Notes: generated from the letters alone by a model not told the origin. DNA of 64,000 nucleotides from an uncultured Lachnospiraceae bacterium (GCA_945609985.1 CALYZQ010000001.1:1-64000), one strand, 5' to 3'. Shown: positions 8,000 to 15,362, counted from the first letter of the stretch. Numbers and translations: made by a program.

Positions 8000-8425
8000 C
8001 TAAGTCAACTCTTCTATGGTAAAGCTTTCGTTTTTCAAATCGCAATAATATCGGCCCTTTTCCGCAGTAAATTTCAACACACAGTAATCCGGCTCTGTAA
8101 CACCCTCTCTGTAATAAATAATGTCACCTTTACTCCAAATTTCTCTCTTTATCCCTTCATCCTGTAACACTTCCATGGTACCTACCATCATAACTCCCAC
8201 ATACCGGAATATGCCCTTACGATAAAAATAGGCACTCGCTTTGGGATTCTCCATGAATTGCTTTGCTCTTAACGAGGAAGTGTTCGTTGAAAAATAGAAT
8301 TGATTTCCCTCAATCTTCTTCGGTGCAAACATTGCCTTTATATTAGGATATCCTTCCGCGTCAACAGATGCTACCATCGCAAGCTTCTGTCTCTTAATAA
8401 AATCAAAAATGTGATTTCTTGTCAT
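8000..8425 (-). CDS. Pyridoxamine 5'-phosphate oxidase-like flavin-binding protein
   Basis: This 141-residue split-barrel protein carries typical PNPOx-like segments: LAMVASVDAEGYPNIKAM near the N-terminus, FYFSTNTSSLRAKQFMENPKASAYFY in two consecutive parts in the middle, and a strand series at the end. Such proteins bind FMN or F420/heme and often act in detoxification or redox reactions. The ATG at 8425 has GAGGAG about seven bases upstream, located inside the end of the MarR gene; the genes overlap by 23 bp, so translation is probably coupled. It is the first gene controlled by the MarR repressor. Confidence 0.82.
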   Translation of the reverse strand: MTRNHIFDFIKRQKLAMVASVDAEGYPNIKAMFAPKKIEGNQFYFSTNTSSLRAKQFMENPKASAYFYRKGIFRYVGVMMVGTMEVLQDEGIKREIWSKGDIIYYREGVTEPDYCVLKFTAEKGRYYCDLKNESFTIEELT

Positions 8426-8861
8426 CATACCTCTCCTCAAATGCTGTTAACGTATCCAGTATTCTAAACAGATACGCTTCAAACTCCTTTTGCTCCTTTT
8501 CCGTAAAACCCCGATAAAAAATCTCTCCCATCTTATCTGACATCATAGCAAACTCTTCCTCTAAAGATTTTGCATAGTCCGTGAGGGAAATAATGATTTG
8601 ACGGCGGTTATTGGGATTTACGGTTTTTACTACAATCCCCTTTTCTACCATCCCATCAATTATAATTGACACTGTGTTTTTGGCAAGTGATGTTTCCTTA
8701 CTGATTTCACTCATGAGCAAATTATCCTTTTTCCACAGTACAAACAAAATACGGCCCTGACCACCACCGATTTCTATTCCTTTTTCATGCAGCAGTTTTT
8801 CAAAAATCCTATCCTGCAATTGCTTAATTCTTGAAATATAAAATCCGCCTCTTGTCTCCAT
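8403..8861 (-). CDS. MarR family transcriptional regulator
   Basis: The 152-residue protein has the MarR winged-helix layout: N-terminal dimerisation helix, helix-turn-helix with recognition helix around AKNTVSIIIDGMVEKG (about residues 63-78), the wing NPNNRRQIIISLT, and a long C-terminal dimerisation helix. It leads an operon running to the GrpB-family gene. A 23-bp near-perfect palindrome lies between its own -35 and -10 (8916-8938), so autorepression is likely, with derepression by a small ligand handled by the downstream flavoprotein or hydrolase. The ligand is unknown. Confidence 0.9.
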   Translation of the reverse strand: METRGGFYISRIKQLQDRIFEKLLHEKGIEIGGGQGRILFVLWKKDNLLMSEISKETSLAKNTVSIIIDGMVEKGIVVKTVNPNNRRQIIISLTDYAKSLEEEFAMMSDKMGEIFYRGFTEKEQKEFEAYLFRILDTLTAFEERYDDKKSHF

Positions 8862-8905
8862 TGCAAACCTCTCCAGCGCAAATACTTCTATATAGAACTA
8901 TTTGC

Positions 8906-8938
8906 AGTATAACATATGCTTACATAATATGCAAGCAT
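8906..8938 (-). promoter_or_regulatory. MarR promoter with embedded palindromic operator
   Basis: Read on the minus strand, -35 TTGCAT (8929-8934) and -10 TATACT (8906-8911) are 17 bp apart. The spacer and -35 are covered by a palindrome at 8916-8938, with arms ATGCTTGCATA and TATGTAAGCAT around a single central base and one mismatch pair. Both size and placement are what MarR dimers usually bind to block RNA polymerase. Confidence 0.78.
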
Positions 8939-8966
8939 GCATTCTCTTTATTGTGAGGAAGCGACA

Positions 8967-9133
8967 ACGTGCAGGGGAAGAGATACCATAACACAAGCAG
9001 TGCAATGTGAGCACGCCGGCACTTAGCGAGGTATGATGCGCAATACATTGCGCATTCGAGCTTAGTACCGCTGCGATGCGAACCTTAGCGAGAGCGTGCC
9101 TGCGGTGGTTATGGTATCTCTTCCCCTACACGT
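8967..9133. repeat. Terminator-associated inverted-repeat element, copy A (167 bp)
   Basis: The outer arms, 8967-8992 and 9108-9133, are complementary at 25 of 26 positions and include GATACCATAAC at the inner side. The core between them contains GAGCACGCCGG, TTAGCGAGGTA, a GCGCAAT/ATTGCGC hairpin, CGAGCTTAGTACCG and AGCGTGCCTGC. Read on the other strand, the core of copy B (14935-15126) is nearly the same over most of its length. No ORF is contained. The element ends 12 nt before the T-tract side of the pnp terminator. Confidence 0.8.
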
Positions 9134-9145
9134 TATTTTTCATTA

Positions 9146-9178
9146 CAAAAAAGAGGCTGCATACCGTGCAACCTCTTT
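9146..9178 (-). terminator. Intrinsic terminator of pnp
   Basis: On the minus strand the sequence AAAGAGGTTGCA, a CGGTA loop, TGCAGCCTC and six T form a stable hairpin with a U-tract just after the pnp stop. Confidence 0.88.
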
Positions 9179-9193
9179 CATCTTCATATATTA

Positions 9194-11284
9194 TTACTGC
9201 TGTGCTACATCCTTCATGGAGAAGCTCATTCTGCCCATCTTATCCTTGCCTAAGCAAACAACGGTAACCTTGTCACCTAATGTCAGAACATCTTCTACAT
9301 GGTTGATTCTTTCCTTAGCAATCTTGGAAATGTGTACCATTCCCTCCTTACCGGGAGCGAACTCAACGAATGCACCGAATTCCTTAATGCTTACTACCTT
9401 GCCCTTGAAAATCTGACCTTCTTCAAAGTCTGTAGTAATAATCTTAATCATCTCAACAGCCTTGTCCATCATTTCCTTATCGGTACCGCATACTGATACA
9501 TTACCGTCATCAGTGATATCAATCTTAACGCCGGTACGTGCAATAATCTCATTGATGGTCTTACCACGCTGTCCCACAACATCACCAATCTTCTCAGGAT
9601 CAATCTGGATGGAGATAATCTTGGGAGCGTACTCGCCAACCTCAGGTCTGGGAGCTGCAATTGCAGGCTTCATACAGTTGTCCATAATGAACATTCTAGC
9701 TTCACGACATCTTGCAATAGCACCTTCAACGATAGGTCTGGTCAAACCGTGAATCTTAATATCCATCTGAATAGCGGTAATACCCTTGGTAGTACCGGTT
9801 ACCTTAAAGTCCATATCTCCGAAGAAGTCCTCGAGACCCTGAATATCGGTAAGGAGTACGAAATCTTCGTCTGCATCACCGGTTACCAGACCACAGGAAA
9901 TACCTGCTACCATAGCCTTGATAGGAACACCTGCAGCCATCAGGGACATACAGGATGCACAGGTAGATGCCATGGAGGTAGAACCGTTGGACTCAAAGGT
10001 CTCGGATACGGTACGGATTGCATAAGGGAATTCCTCTTCGCTGGGAAGTACGGGAATCAATGCTCTCTCTGCAAGTGCACCATGACCGATTTCACGTCTT
10101 CCGGGTCCTCTGGAGGGCTTTGTCTCACCTACAGAGTAGGAAGGGAAGTTGTAATGATGCATATATCTCTTACTTACTTCGTTCTCATCCAAACCGTCAA
10201 TCTTCTGCTGCTCGGACAAAGGAGCCAAAGTACATACGTTACAAATCTGAGTCTGACCACGGGTAAACATAGCAGAGCCATGTACGCGGGGAATCAAATC
10301 AACCTCTGCTGCAAGAGGACGAATCTGATCGATAGCACGGCCATCAGGACGCTTGTGATCCTTCAAAATCATCTTGCGCACAGTCTTCTTCTCATACTGG
10401 TATACAGCTTCACCTAAGATTGCAAGCCATTCTTCCTTTTCAGCAAATGCCTCTTCCAGCTTTGCGGTGATCTGACGGATATTCTCCTCACGGGTCTGCT
10501 TGTCATCAGTAAATACTGCTTCCTCCATCTGCTCGGGAGTAACGATAGCTTTCATCTCCTCAAACATCTCAGCAGGAATAGCGCAGCTTGTATACTCATG
10601 CTTCGGCTTGCCAACCTCAGCAACAATCTGCTCAATAAATGCAATGATTGTCTGGTTGATTTCATGAGCCTTATAAATAGCCTCAATCATCTTATCCTCA
10701 GGCACTTCGTTAGCACCTGCCTCAATCATGATAACCTTCTCCTTGGTAGAAGCTACGGTCAGATTCAAATCACCGTTCTTCCACTGCTCCTGGGAAGGGT
10801 TCACAATGAACTCGCCATCGATAAGTCCCATCTGAGTCATAGCACAGGGACCATCAAAAGGAATGTCTGAAATGCAGGTTGCAATTGCGGAACCAATCAT
10901 AGCAACGATCTCGGGACGGCATGCAGGATCCACGCTCATTACCATATTGTTCAGGGTAACATCATTGCGGTAATCCTTGGGGAACAAGGGACGCATAGGT
11001 CTGTCAATTACACGGCTGGTAAGAATTGCATTCTCACTTGCCTTACCCTCTCTTTTGTTAAAGCCTCCGGGAATCTTACCTACCGCATATAACTTCTCCT
11101 CATACTCAACGCTCAAAGGGAAAAAGTCGATACCGTCTCTGGGCTTCTCAGAAGCGGTTGCAGTACAAAGTACTGTAGTGTCGCCATAGTGCATAAATGC
11201 ACAACCGTTTGCCTGCTTACCCACACGATTGATATCAACGCTTAAGGTACGGCCTGCAAGGTCCATTTTGTAAGTCTGATACAT
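9194..11284 (-). CDS. pnp: Polyribonucleotide nucleotidyltransferase (PNPase)
   Basis: PNPase degrades RNA 3'-to-5' with phosphate, releasing nucleoside diphosphates. The 696-residue product shows the full domain order: first RNase PH domain (about 10-140), linker helices, second RNase PH domain (about 310-460, with GTDIQGLEDFFGDMDFKVTG-type active-site sequence), a KH domain with VVGQRGKTINEI (about 560-610) and a C-terminal S1 domain with GKVVSIKEFGAFVEF. The ATG at 11284 has GGAGG five bases upstream and is preferred to the ATG four codons earlier. It lies downstream of rpsO, the widely conserved rpsO-pnp order. Confidence 0.97.
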   Translation of the reverse strand: MYQTYKMDLAGRTLSVDINRVGKQANGCAFMHYGDTTVLCTATASEKPRDGIDFFPLSVEYEEKLYAVGKIPGGFNKREGKASENAILTSRVIDRPMRPLFPKDYRNDVTLNNMVMSVDPACRPEIVAMIGSAIATCISDIPFDGPCAMTQMGLIDGEFIVNPSQEQWKNGDLNLTVASTKEKVIMIEAGANEVPEDKMIEAIYKAHEINQTIIAFIEQIVAEVGKPKHEYTSCAIPAEMFEEMKAIVTPEQMEEAVFTDDKQTREENIRQITAKLEEAFAEKEEWLAILGEAVYQYEKKTVRKMILKDHKRPDGRAIDQIRPLAAEVDLIPRVHGSAMFTRGQTQICNVCTLAPLSEQQKIDGLDENEVSKRYMHHYNFPSYSVGETKPSRGPGRREIGHGALAERALIPVLPSEEEFPYAIRTVSETFESNGSTSMASTCASCMSLMAAGVPIKAMVAGISCGLVTGDADEDFVLLTDIQGLEDFFGDMDFKVTGTTKGITAIQMDIKIHGLTRPIVEGAIARCREARMFIMDNCMKPAIAAPRPEVGEYAPKIISIQIDPEKIGDVVGQRGKTINEIIARTGVKIDITDDGNVSVCGTDKEMMDKAVEMIKIITTDFEEGQIFKGKVVSIKEFGAFVEFAPGKEGMVHISKIAKERINHVEDVLTLGDKVTVVCLGKDKMGRMSFSMKDVAQQ

Positions 11285-11359
11285 AATATCCTCCATTCCA
11301 CCGTTTATACGGTTACTATTTATTTGGTAAAGGTGGAACAGCTGTCTCCGAAACTACTG

Positions 11360-11400
11360 AAAAAAGCACGTGCTGCTTTCACACATATTCTTTTCAGCAA
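11360..11400 (-). promoter_or_regulatory. Hairpin in the pnp leader, terminator-like
   Basis: On the minus strand, CTGAAAAG...AAGCAGCACGTGCTTTTTTCAG folds into a hairpin with inner arms AAGCA/TGCTT and outer CTGAAAA/TTTTCAG, followed by few extra bases. It lies about 80 bp before the pnp start. It could act as an attenuator or as a processing site for PNPase self-control; both are inference. Confidence 0.35.
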
Positions 11401-11470
11401 TCTCGGGATGTACACCTGTCCCACTAAACCTTCAACATGTAACTGCTTGTCCAAGTACAAATAAACAGCA

Positions 11471-11504
11471 AGCGGAGAGGTTGGAATACCAACCTTGCTC
11501 CGCT
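11471..11504 (-). terminator. Hairpin terminator after rpsO
   Basis: The minus strand reads AGCGGAGCAAGGTTGG, loop TATT, CCAACCTCTCCGCT, giving a long stem 11 bp beyond the rpsO stop. The U-tract is weak (TGCTGTTTATT), so readthrough into pnp is plausible. Confidence 0.65.
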
Positions 11505-11515
11505 AACGTTCTGCA

Positions 11516-11782
11516 TTATTTTCTTAAGCCAAGCTTCTCAATAAGTGCACGATATCTCTCGATATCTTTCTTCTTCAGGTAATCCAAAAGACCACGTCTC
11601 TGACCTACCATCTTGAACATACCGCGACGGGAGTGATTATCCTTGGGATTCTCCTTCAAGTGCTCGGTTAACTCCTGAATTCTTGCAGACAATACTGCAA
11701 CCTGAACCTCAGGTGAACCGGTATCGCCGGGTGTTCTTGCGAACTCGTTCATAATAGCTGTTTTCTTTTCCTTAGAAATCAT
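11516..11782 (-). CDS. rpsO: 30S ribosomal protein S15
   Basis: The 88-residue product matches S15 along its full length, including [16 protein letters not shown] near the N-terminus, the [15 protein letters not shown] segment that contacts 16S rRNA helices and the LGLRK end. S15 is an early binder of the 30S central domain. The start follows AAGGAGGAAGAAAAA. It is transcribed from the strong promoter at 11871-11899 with a structured leader of about 80 nt and precedes pnp. Confidence 0.97.
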   Translation of the reverse strand: MISKEKKTAIMNEFARTPGDTGSPEVQVAVLSARIQELTEHLKENPKDNHSRRGMFKMVGQRRGLLDYLKKKDIERYRALIEKLGLRK

Positions 11783-11864
11783 TTTTTCTTCCTCCTTAAT
11801 TTAAAACCGCCTGACACTAAGACCGGGTCGGAGTCTCCCTTGTCCGAGCGTCGGCTAATCATAC
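11783..11864 (-). promoter_or_regulatory. Possible S15 autoregulatory leader
   Basis: The leader between promoter and rpsO start holds short competing helices: TCGGA/TCCGA, AGAC/GTCT and a GACCGGGTC-like block. Alternative pairing fits the kind of small pseudoknot or junction that S15 binds in other Firmicutes to repress itself. No fold was computed and the assignment is tentative. Confidence 0.4.
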
Positions 11865-11870
11865 CTAGGT

Positions 11871-11899
11871 ATCATAACATATTCTGTGCGGAATGTAAA
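11871..11899 (-). promoter_or_regulatory. rpsO promoter
   Basis: On the minus strand, -35 TTTACA (11894-11899) and -10 TATGAT (11871-11876) are 17 bp apart, and TGT directly precedes the -10, an extended -10 motif. Confidence 0.8.
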
Positions 11900-11920
11900 C
11901 TACAAAAATATAAAATTTGC

Positions 11921-11955
11921 AAAACAGCAAGACCACCGGTCATCCCGATGGTCTT
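11921..11955 (-). terminator. Terminator after the NlpC/P60 gene
   Basis: The minus strand reads AAGACCA (11949-11955), a 13-nt loop, TGGTCTT (11929-11935) and GCTGTTTTG, immediately beyond the hydrolase stop codon. Confidence 0.65.
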
Positions 11956-11960
11956 TCATC

Positions 11961-13001
11961 TTAATCTTTTAATATTCTTACATACTTAACCGGTGTACGA
12001 TAATTGTACTTGCTAATCATAATACCGTTCTTCGGACTGCTTGCGTGAATTACCTGATTGTTTCCTATGTACATGGTAACGTGATTGATTACACCATCAC
12101 TGTCCGCATAGAAAATCAAATCGCCGGGCTGAATCTCAGAAAAACTGATTTTGGTACCGGAATTTGCCTGTGAACCGGAATAATGAGGCAGCTTCACACC
12201 AAACTTCTTATATACACTGAGTATAAATCCGGAACAGTCAGCACCCTTCGTCAGGCTGGTACCACCCCATACATAGGGATTCCCCAAGAACTGCTTTGCA
12301 TACTCTACCATCTCTACACGCACATCAGAAACACCTTCACCATATAAAAGCTCCGTCATGGTAACCGCGGTATCCAGCTTTTCCTTTACCGTAACATATT
12401 CAGCAGAAACATATGCCTCCTGATCATCCAACTCAATCTTGATCCAATCTTCTACGGTTTCAACATAGTCAAGCTCTGCATCCTTAGGGACCTGGGTTAA
12501 TACTTTACTTTCCTCAGATGCTTCATCTCTTACATTCAGAGCATCCACATTAACTACGGCAACGGTACGCACCAAATCATTTGCCTTAAGCTTGGCATCC
12601 GGACCTGTCAGCAGATAATCCATACTCACATAACCTTCTACTTCACCGGACTTAATATGCGCCCAACCGTCTTCCTCTTCCAAAATCTCGCAGGCAGCAC
12701 CATTTTTCATCTTACCTACAAGTTTTCCTTTTGTGGAAGGTGTTTCTCGGACGTTGAGATTGGCATCCTCCACATTGGCAATACCCAGATTGGTATAGCC
12801 CCAAAGAGAACCCTCTGCTTCCTTTGCAATCTCCATATACTCCTCAACAGAAAAATTGGTCTCCAAAAAAGAAGCAATTCCTGCGGAAGGAAGAACTGAA
12901 GCACTTACCTGTACAGATTCCATGGCCAGACTTAACAACAGTCCGGCAGACAGTACAGCCGCTCCTCTATGTAGTTTTTTATATATAGAATGACTCTTCA
13001 T
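11961..13001 (-). CDS. Secreted SH3b-NlpC/P60 peptidoglycan endopeptidase
   Basis: This 346-residue protein has a signal peptide (KSHSIYKKLHRG then a hydrophobic stretch ending near VQVSA), two bacterial SH3 modules (about residues 60-115 and 125-185) with VNVRETP/LNVRDEA repeats, and a C-terminal NlpC/P60 domain. The catalytic Cys is in GADCSGF (about 256) and the His in INHVTMY (about 307); a further His lies in VIHASS. The family cleaves D-gamma-glutamyl-diaminopimelate bonds in stem peptides. The ATG at 13001 is preferred because AAAGGT lies before it. A consensus promoter and a WalR-like box lie immediately upstream, fitting a role in cell-wall turnover. Confidence 0.92.
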   Translation of the reverse strand: MKSHSIYKKLHRGAAVLSAGLLLSLAMESVQVSASVLPSAGIASFLETNFSVEEYMEIAKEAEGSLWGYTNLGIANVEDANLNVRETPSTKGKLVGKMKNGAACEILEEEDGWAHIKSGEVEGYVSMDYLLTGPDAKLKANDLVRTVAVVNVDALNVRDEASEESKVLTQVPKDAELDYVETVEDWIKIELDDQEAYVSAEYVTVKEKLDTAVTMTELLYGEGVSDVRVEMVEYAKQFLGNPYVWGGTSLTKGADCSGFILSVYKKFGVKLPHYSGSQANSGTKISFSEIQPGDLIFYADSDGVINHVTMYIGNNQVIHASSPKNGIMISKYNYRTPVKYVRILKD

Positions 13002-13032
13002 AATAAGTACCTTTATCACTAATCACAATATT

Positions 13033-13049
13033 GTTACAAAATTATTACA
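13033..13049 (-). promoter_or_regulatory. WalR-like binding site
   Basis: The minus strand reads TGTAAT, AATTT, TGTAAC, an exact match to the WalR (YycF) consensus TGTWAH-N5-TGTWAH. It overlaps the expected transcription start of the NlpC/P60 gene, a placement more consistent with repression than activation. That a WalRK system exists in this genome is assumed. Confidence 0.55.
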
Positions 13050-13054
13050 CTGTG

Positions 13055-13083
13055 ATTATACCGACACTTATCAATTCTGTCAA
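13055..13083 (-). promoter_or_regulatory. Consensus promoter of the NlpC/P60 gene
   Basis: -35 TTGACA (13078-13083) and -10 TATAAT (13055-13060) are both perfect matches with a 17-bp spacer on the minus strand. Confidence 0.88.
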
Positions 13084-13143
13084 CCTTTTCCTAAATTTTC
13101 TTTAAGATTCTTATTTTTTTGTTAATATTTACCATAAATATGA

Positions 13144-14802
13144 TTAATGAACAATCATATCCTCATCCTCGGCATCCTTCTCACCGTCTTTGATAGCAAA
13201 AGCAATATTGGTAGCATGATCAGATACCCGCTCCAGACCGGAAACTATGTCAGAGAAAATCATACCTGCCTCAGGAGTACACTCTCCTCTGGTCAATCTC
13301 TCAACATGTGCACGCTGCAGCTGTCTCTCTTTCTCATCCACGCTATCCTCAAGAGCAATAATCTCCTGCATATGGGCTTCATCGCTTCTTGCAAACATAT
13401 CAATGGAGTACTGGATAATCTTATTTACCATCTCCAGCATTTCACCCAATTCTTCCTGGGCAACCTTACTGATGGAAATGCCTTCTTCTTTACGCTGTCT
13501 TGCCGCATCAGCTACGTTTTCCGCATGATCACCGATTCTCTCGATATCATTTACCACATGGAACAGCGCACCAATACTCTTCAAGTCCTCAATGGGAAGG
13601 GTTGTCTGATTAATCTTTACCAAATAATCCGTAATTCCGTGATTCAGGAAGTTGATATTCTTTTCTACTTCATAAACCTCGTTAATATCATCCTCATCCA
13701 GCGTAATCAGCGCATTCATGGCACGATTTAAGTTCTCATTTGCAAGAGATGCCATACGCTCTAACTCATTTACAACCTCTACCACTGCAGTTGCAGGGTT
13801 AAACACAACTTTCTCACCGATATATTTTAACTGATAGCTTTCACGATAGTTAATCTTCTTGTCCTCACCGGGTACACACAGGCATGCCAGCTTCACAATC
13901 AGCTTGGAGAACGGGAACAGAATTACTACCTGGAATACTTTAATAATCGTATGTGCATTCGCAACAAATCTGCCGTTGTCGGAAGAAATGGACTGAATCA
14001 GATTTACCACATGGTCCTGAGCAACAAGCAGAATAATATACATAATAAATGTACCGATTACATTAAACCAAAAATGAATCAATGCCGCTCTCTTCGCATC
14101 CTTTTTACCGGACAGGGATGCCAAAAGTGCCGTAGCACAGGAACCGATATTACAGCCCATAATGATGTACAAAGTAATCGGAAGTGCAAGCAAATCCTGT
14201 GTCGCAAGCAAAAGGACAATACTTACCGTTACGGAAGAACTTTGAATAATGGAGGTAAGCACAAGTCCAACCAAAGTTCCCAAAAACGGATTCGTAAGGG
14301 AACCAAGCAGATTAACAATCATTGGCTCTTCCTTCATTCCTGCCATGGCCTGAGACATGGTACTTAATCCCACAAACAGAATACCAAAACCAATAAATAC
14401 CTCAGCAACCTTTCTCACACTGGGTTTCTTAACAAACATTACTACTACTACACCTGCTAAAAGAATTGCAGGTGCATATTCTGACAAATTAAAGGAAATC
14501 AGCTGCGATGTAACGGTCGTACCGATATTAGCACCAAAAATAACTCCTGCTGCCTGGAACAGATTCATCAGACCGGAGTTTACAAAGCTGACAACCATAA
14601 CGGTACATGCTGAGGAAGACTGTACAATACCCGTAAAGATAATACCTACCAGCATACCCATAAAACGGTTGTTTGTGAAGATTTCCAAAATGCGTCTCAA
14701 TTTAGCACCGGCAACCTTCTCAATGGAATCACTCATCTGGCTCATACCGAATAAAAACAGACCCAGACCACCAGCCATCTTTAATATAATCTCTGCACTC
14801 AT
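13144..14802 (-). CDS. Na+/phosphate cotransporter family protein with PhoU-like C-terminus
   Basis: This 552-residue protein belongs to the Na/Pi cotransporter II family (NptA/YjbB-like). The first part has eight or so membrane segments with two inverted repeats, each marked by QSSS (GIVQSSSACTV near residue 60 and IIQSSSVTVSI near 183). The last 200 residues are cytosolic and helical, with two PhoU-type bundles (IERIGDHAENV and LERVSDHATNIA). It should move phosphate with sodium or export it under PhoU-like control. The start follows AAGGGATAAGAAA. A PHO-like box lies upstream of its promoter, and there is no clear terminator before the NlpC/P60 gene. Confidence 0.92.
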   Translation of the reverse strand: MSAEIILKMAGGLGLFLFGMSQMSDSIEKVAGAKLRRILEIFTNNRFMGMLVGIIFTGIVQSSSACTVMVVSFVNSGLMNLFQAAGVIFGANIGTTVTSQLISFNLSEYAPAILLAGVVVVMFVKKPSVRKVAEVFIGFGILFVGLSTMSQAMAGMKEEPMIVNLLGSLTNPFLGTLVGLVLTSIIQSSSVTVSIVLLLATQDLLALPITLYIIMGCNIGSCATALLASLSGKKDAKRAALIHFWFNVIGTFIMYIILLVAQDHVVNLIQSISSDNGRFVANAHTIIKVFQVVILFPFSKLIVKLACLCVPGEDKKINYRESYQLKYIGEKVVFNPATAVVEVVNELERMASLANENLNRAMNALITLDEDDINEVYEVEKNINFLNHGITDYLVKINQTTLPIEDLKSIGALFHVVNDIERIGDHAENVADAARQRKEEGISISKVAQEELGEMLEMVNKIIQYSIDMFARSDEAHMQEIIALEDSVDEKERQLQRAHVERLTRGECTPEAGMIFSDIVSGLERVSDHATNIAFAIKDGEKDAEDEDMIVH

Positions 14803-14852
14803 TTTCTTATCCCTTCGCTTTACTTTTGTATTTTCCCTTCATTCAATTCAAT

Positions 14853-14881
14853 ATTTTACGGGAAAAGCCAAAAACTTACAA
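14853..14881 (-). promoter_or_regulatory. Probable promoter of the Na/Pi cotransporter gene
   Basis: On the minus strand, -35 TTGTAA (14876-14881) and -10 TAAAAT (14853-14858) are 17 bp apart, leaving a leader of about 45 nt before the start codon. Confidence 0.6.
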
Positions 14882-14896
14882 TATCTTTTTATGTAA

Positions 14897-14913
14897 TTTA
14901 CATATTTTTTACA
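14897..14913. promoter_or_regulatory. PHO-like tandem box (TTTACA-N5-TTTACA)
   Basis: Two TTTACA hexamers (14897-14902 and 14908-14913) are repeated at an 11-bp period, ending 16 bp upstream of the -35 of the phosphate cotransporter. This fits the PhoP pattern TTWAYA-N5 known from Bacillus. The other strand reads TGTAAA-N5-TGTAAA and would equally fit WalR; phosphate control is preferred because of the gene served. Confidence 0.5.
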
Positions 14914-14934
14914 TAGAAGTACAGTAGCACTTTG

Positions 14935-15126
14935 CGTGAAGGGAAGGGAGCAGGGCAGGGCGGGGATACCATGACACCGCAGGCACGCTTCCGCTAAAGT
15001 TCGCAACGCAACGGTACTAAGCTCGCTTAATTGCATCTTACGACGCAATTACCTCGCTAAGGACCGGCGTGCTCACATTGCGCTGCTTGTGTCATGGTAT
15101 CCCCTCCCTGCCCTGCTCCCTTCACG
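14935..15126. repeat. Terminator-associated inverted-repeat element, copy B (192 bp)
   Basis: The arms 14935-14977 and 15089-15126 are complementary over about 38 nt; the left one has an extra five-base AAGGG-type duplication. Their inner ends read GGATACCATGACAC. The core has GCAGGCACGCTTCCGCTAA, GGTACTAAGCTCG, an AATTGC/GCAATT hairpin, CCTCGCTAAGGACCGGCG and TGCTCACATTGCGCTGCTT. It is the reverse complement of the copy A core with few differences. It ends one base before the T-tract side of the terminator at 15128-15170 and contains no gene. Confidence 0.82.
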
Positions 15127-15127
15127 T

Positions 15128-15170
15128 AAAAAGCCCTGTAAACGATTACTCCTCTCGTTTACAAGGCTTT
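15128..15170 (-). terminator. Terminator of the ABC exporter operon
   Basis: The minus strand reads AAAGCCTTGTAAACG, a loop, CGTTTACAGGGCTTTTTAC: a 14-bp stem with T-tract. It is almost symmetrical but only the minus-strand operon ends here. Confidence 0.82.
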
Positions 15171-15181
15171 ACAATTACTTC

Positions 15182-15362
15182 TTTTTCCGACTATCAATGC
15201 AAATAATTATTTTAATTATAACAAAATATACCCCCATTACAATTGCAATGACTATCATTTTTTCGATACCTGTTATAGCCGCTATTATTTCACTAAGCCG
15301 ATAACAATCATTGTAAGTCCCAGTATTATCAGCCTAAACAATATCTTTTTATTTCCTCTCAT
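15182..15362 (-). pseudogene. Small two-helix membrane ORF broken by a frameshift
   Basis: An ATG at 15362 directly abuts the stop of the upstream gene (TAAATG). It encodes 25 residues, MRGNKKILFRLIILGLTMIV and then IGLVK, before a stop. Shifting by one base near 15290 continues the frame as SEIIAAITGIEKMIVIAIVM and a further hydrophobic stretch ending CIDSRKKK. Joined, this would be a coherent protein of about 62 residues with two membrane helices and a basic tail, ending just before the terminator. A single-base loss or a sequencing error best explains it; programmed frameshifting is less likely because no slippery heptamer is evident. Confidence 0.45.

Noticed and set aside
8967-9133. Copy A as group II intron remnant or insertion sequence
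   Set aside because: No domain V-like hairpin, reverse transcriptase or transposase part was seen; terminator proximity alone is not enough.
9146-9178. pnp terminator region as part of copy A
   Set aside because: Its sequence does not occur in copies B or C; each copy has a different terminator beside it.
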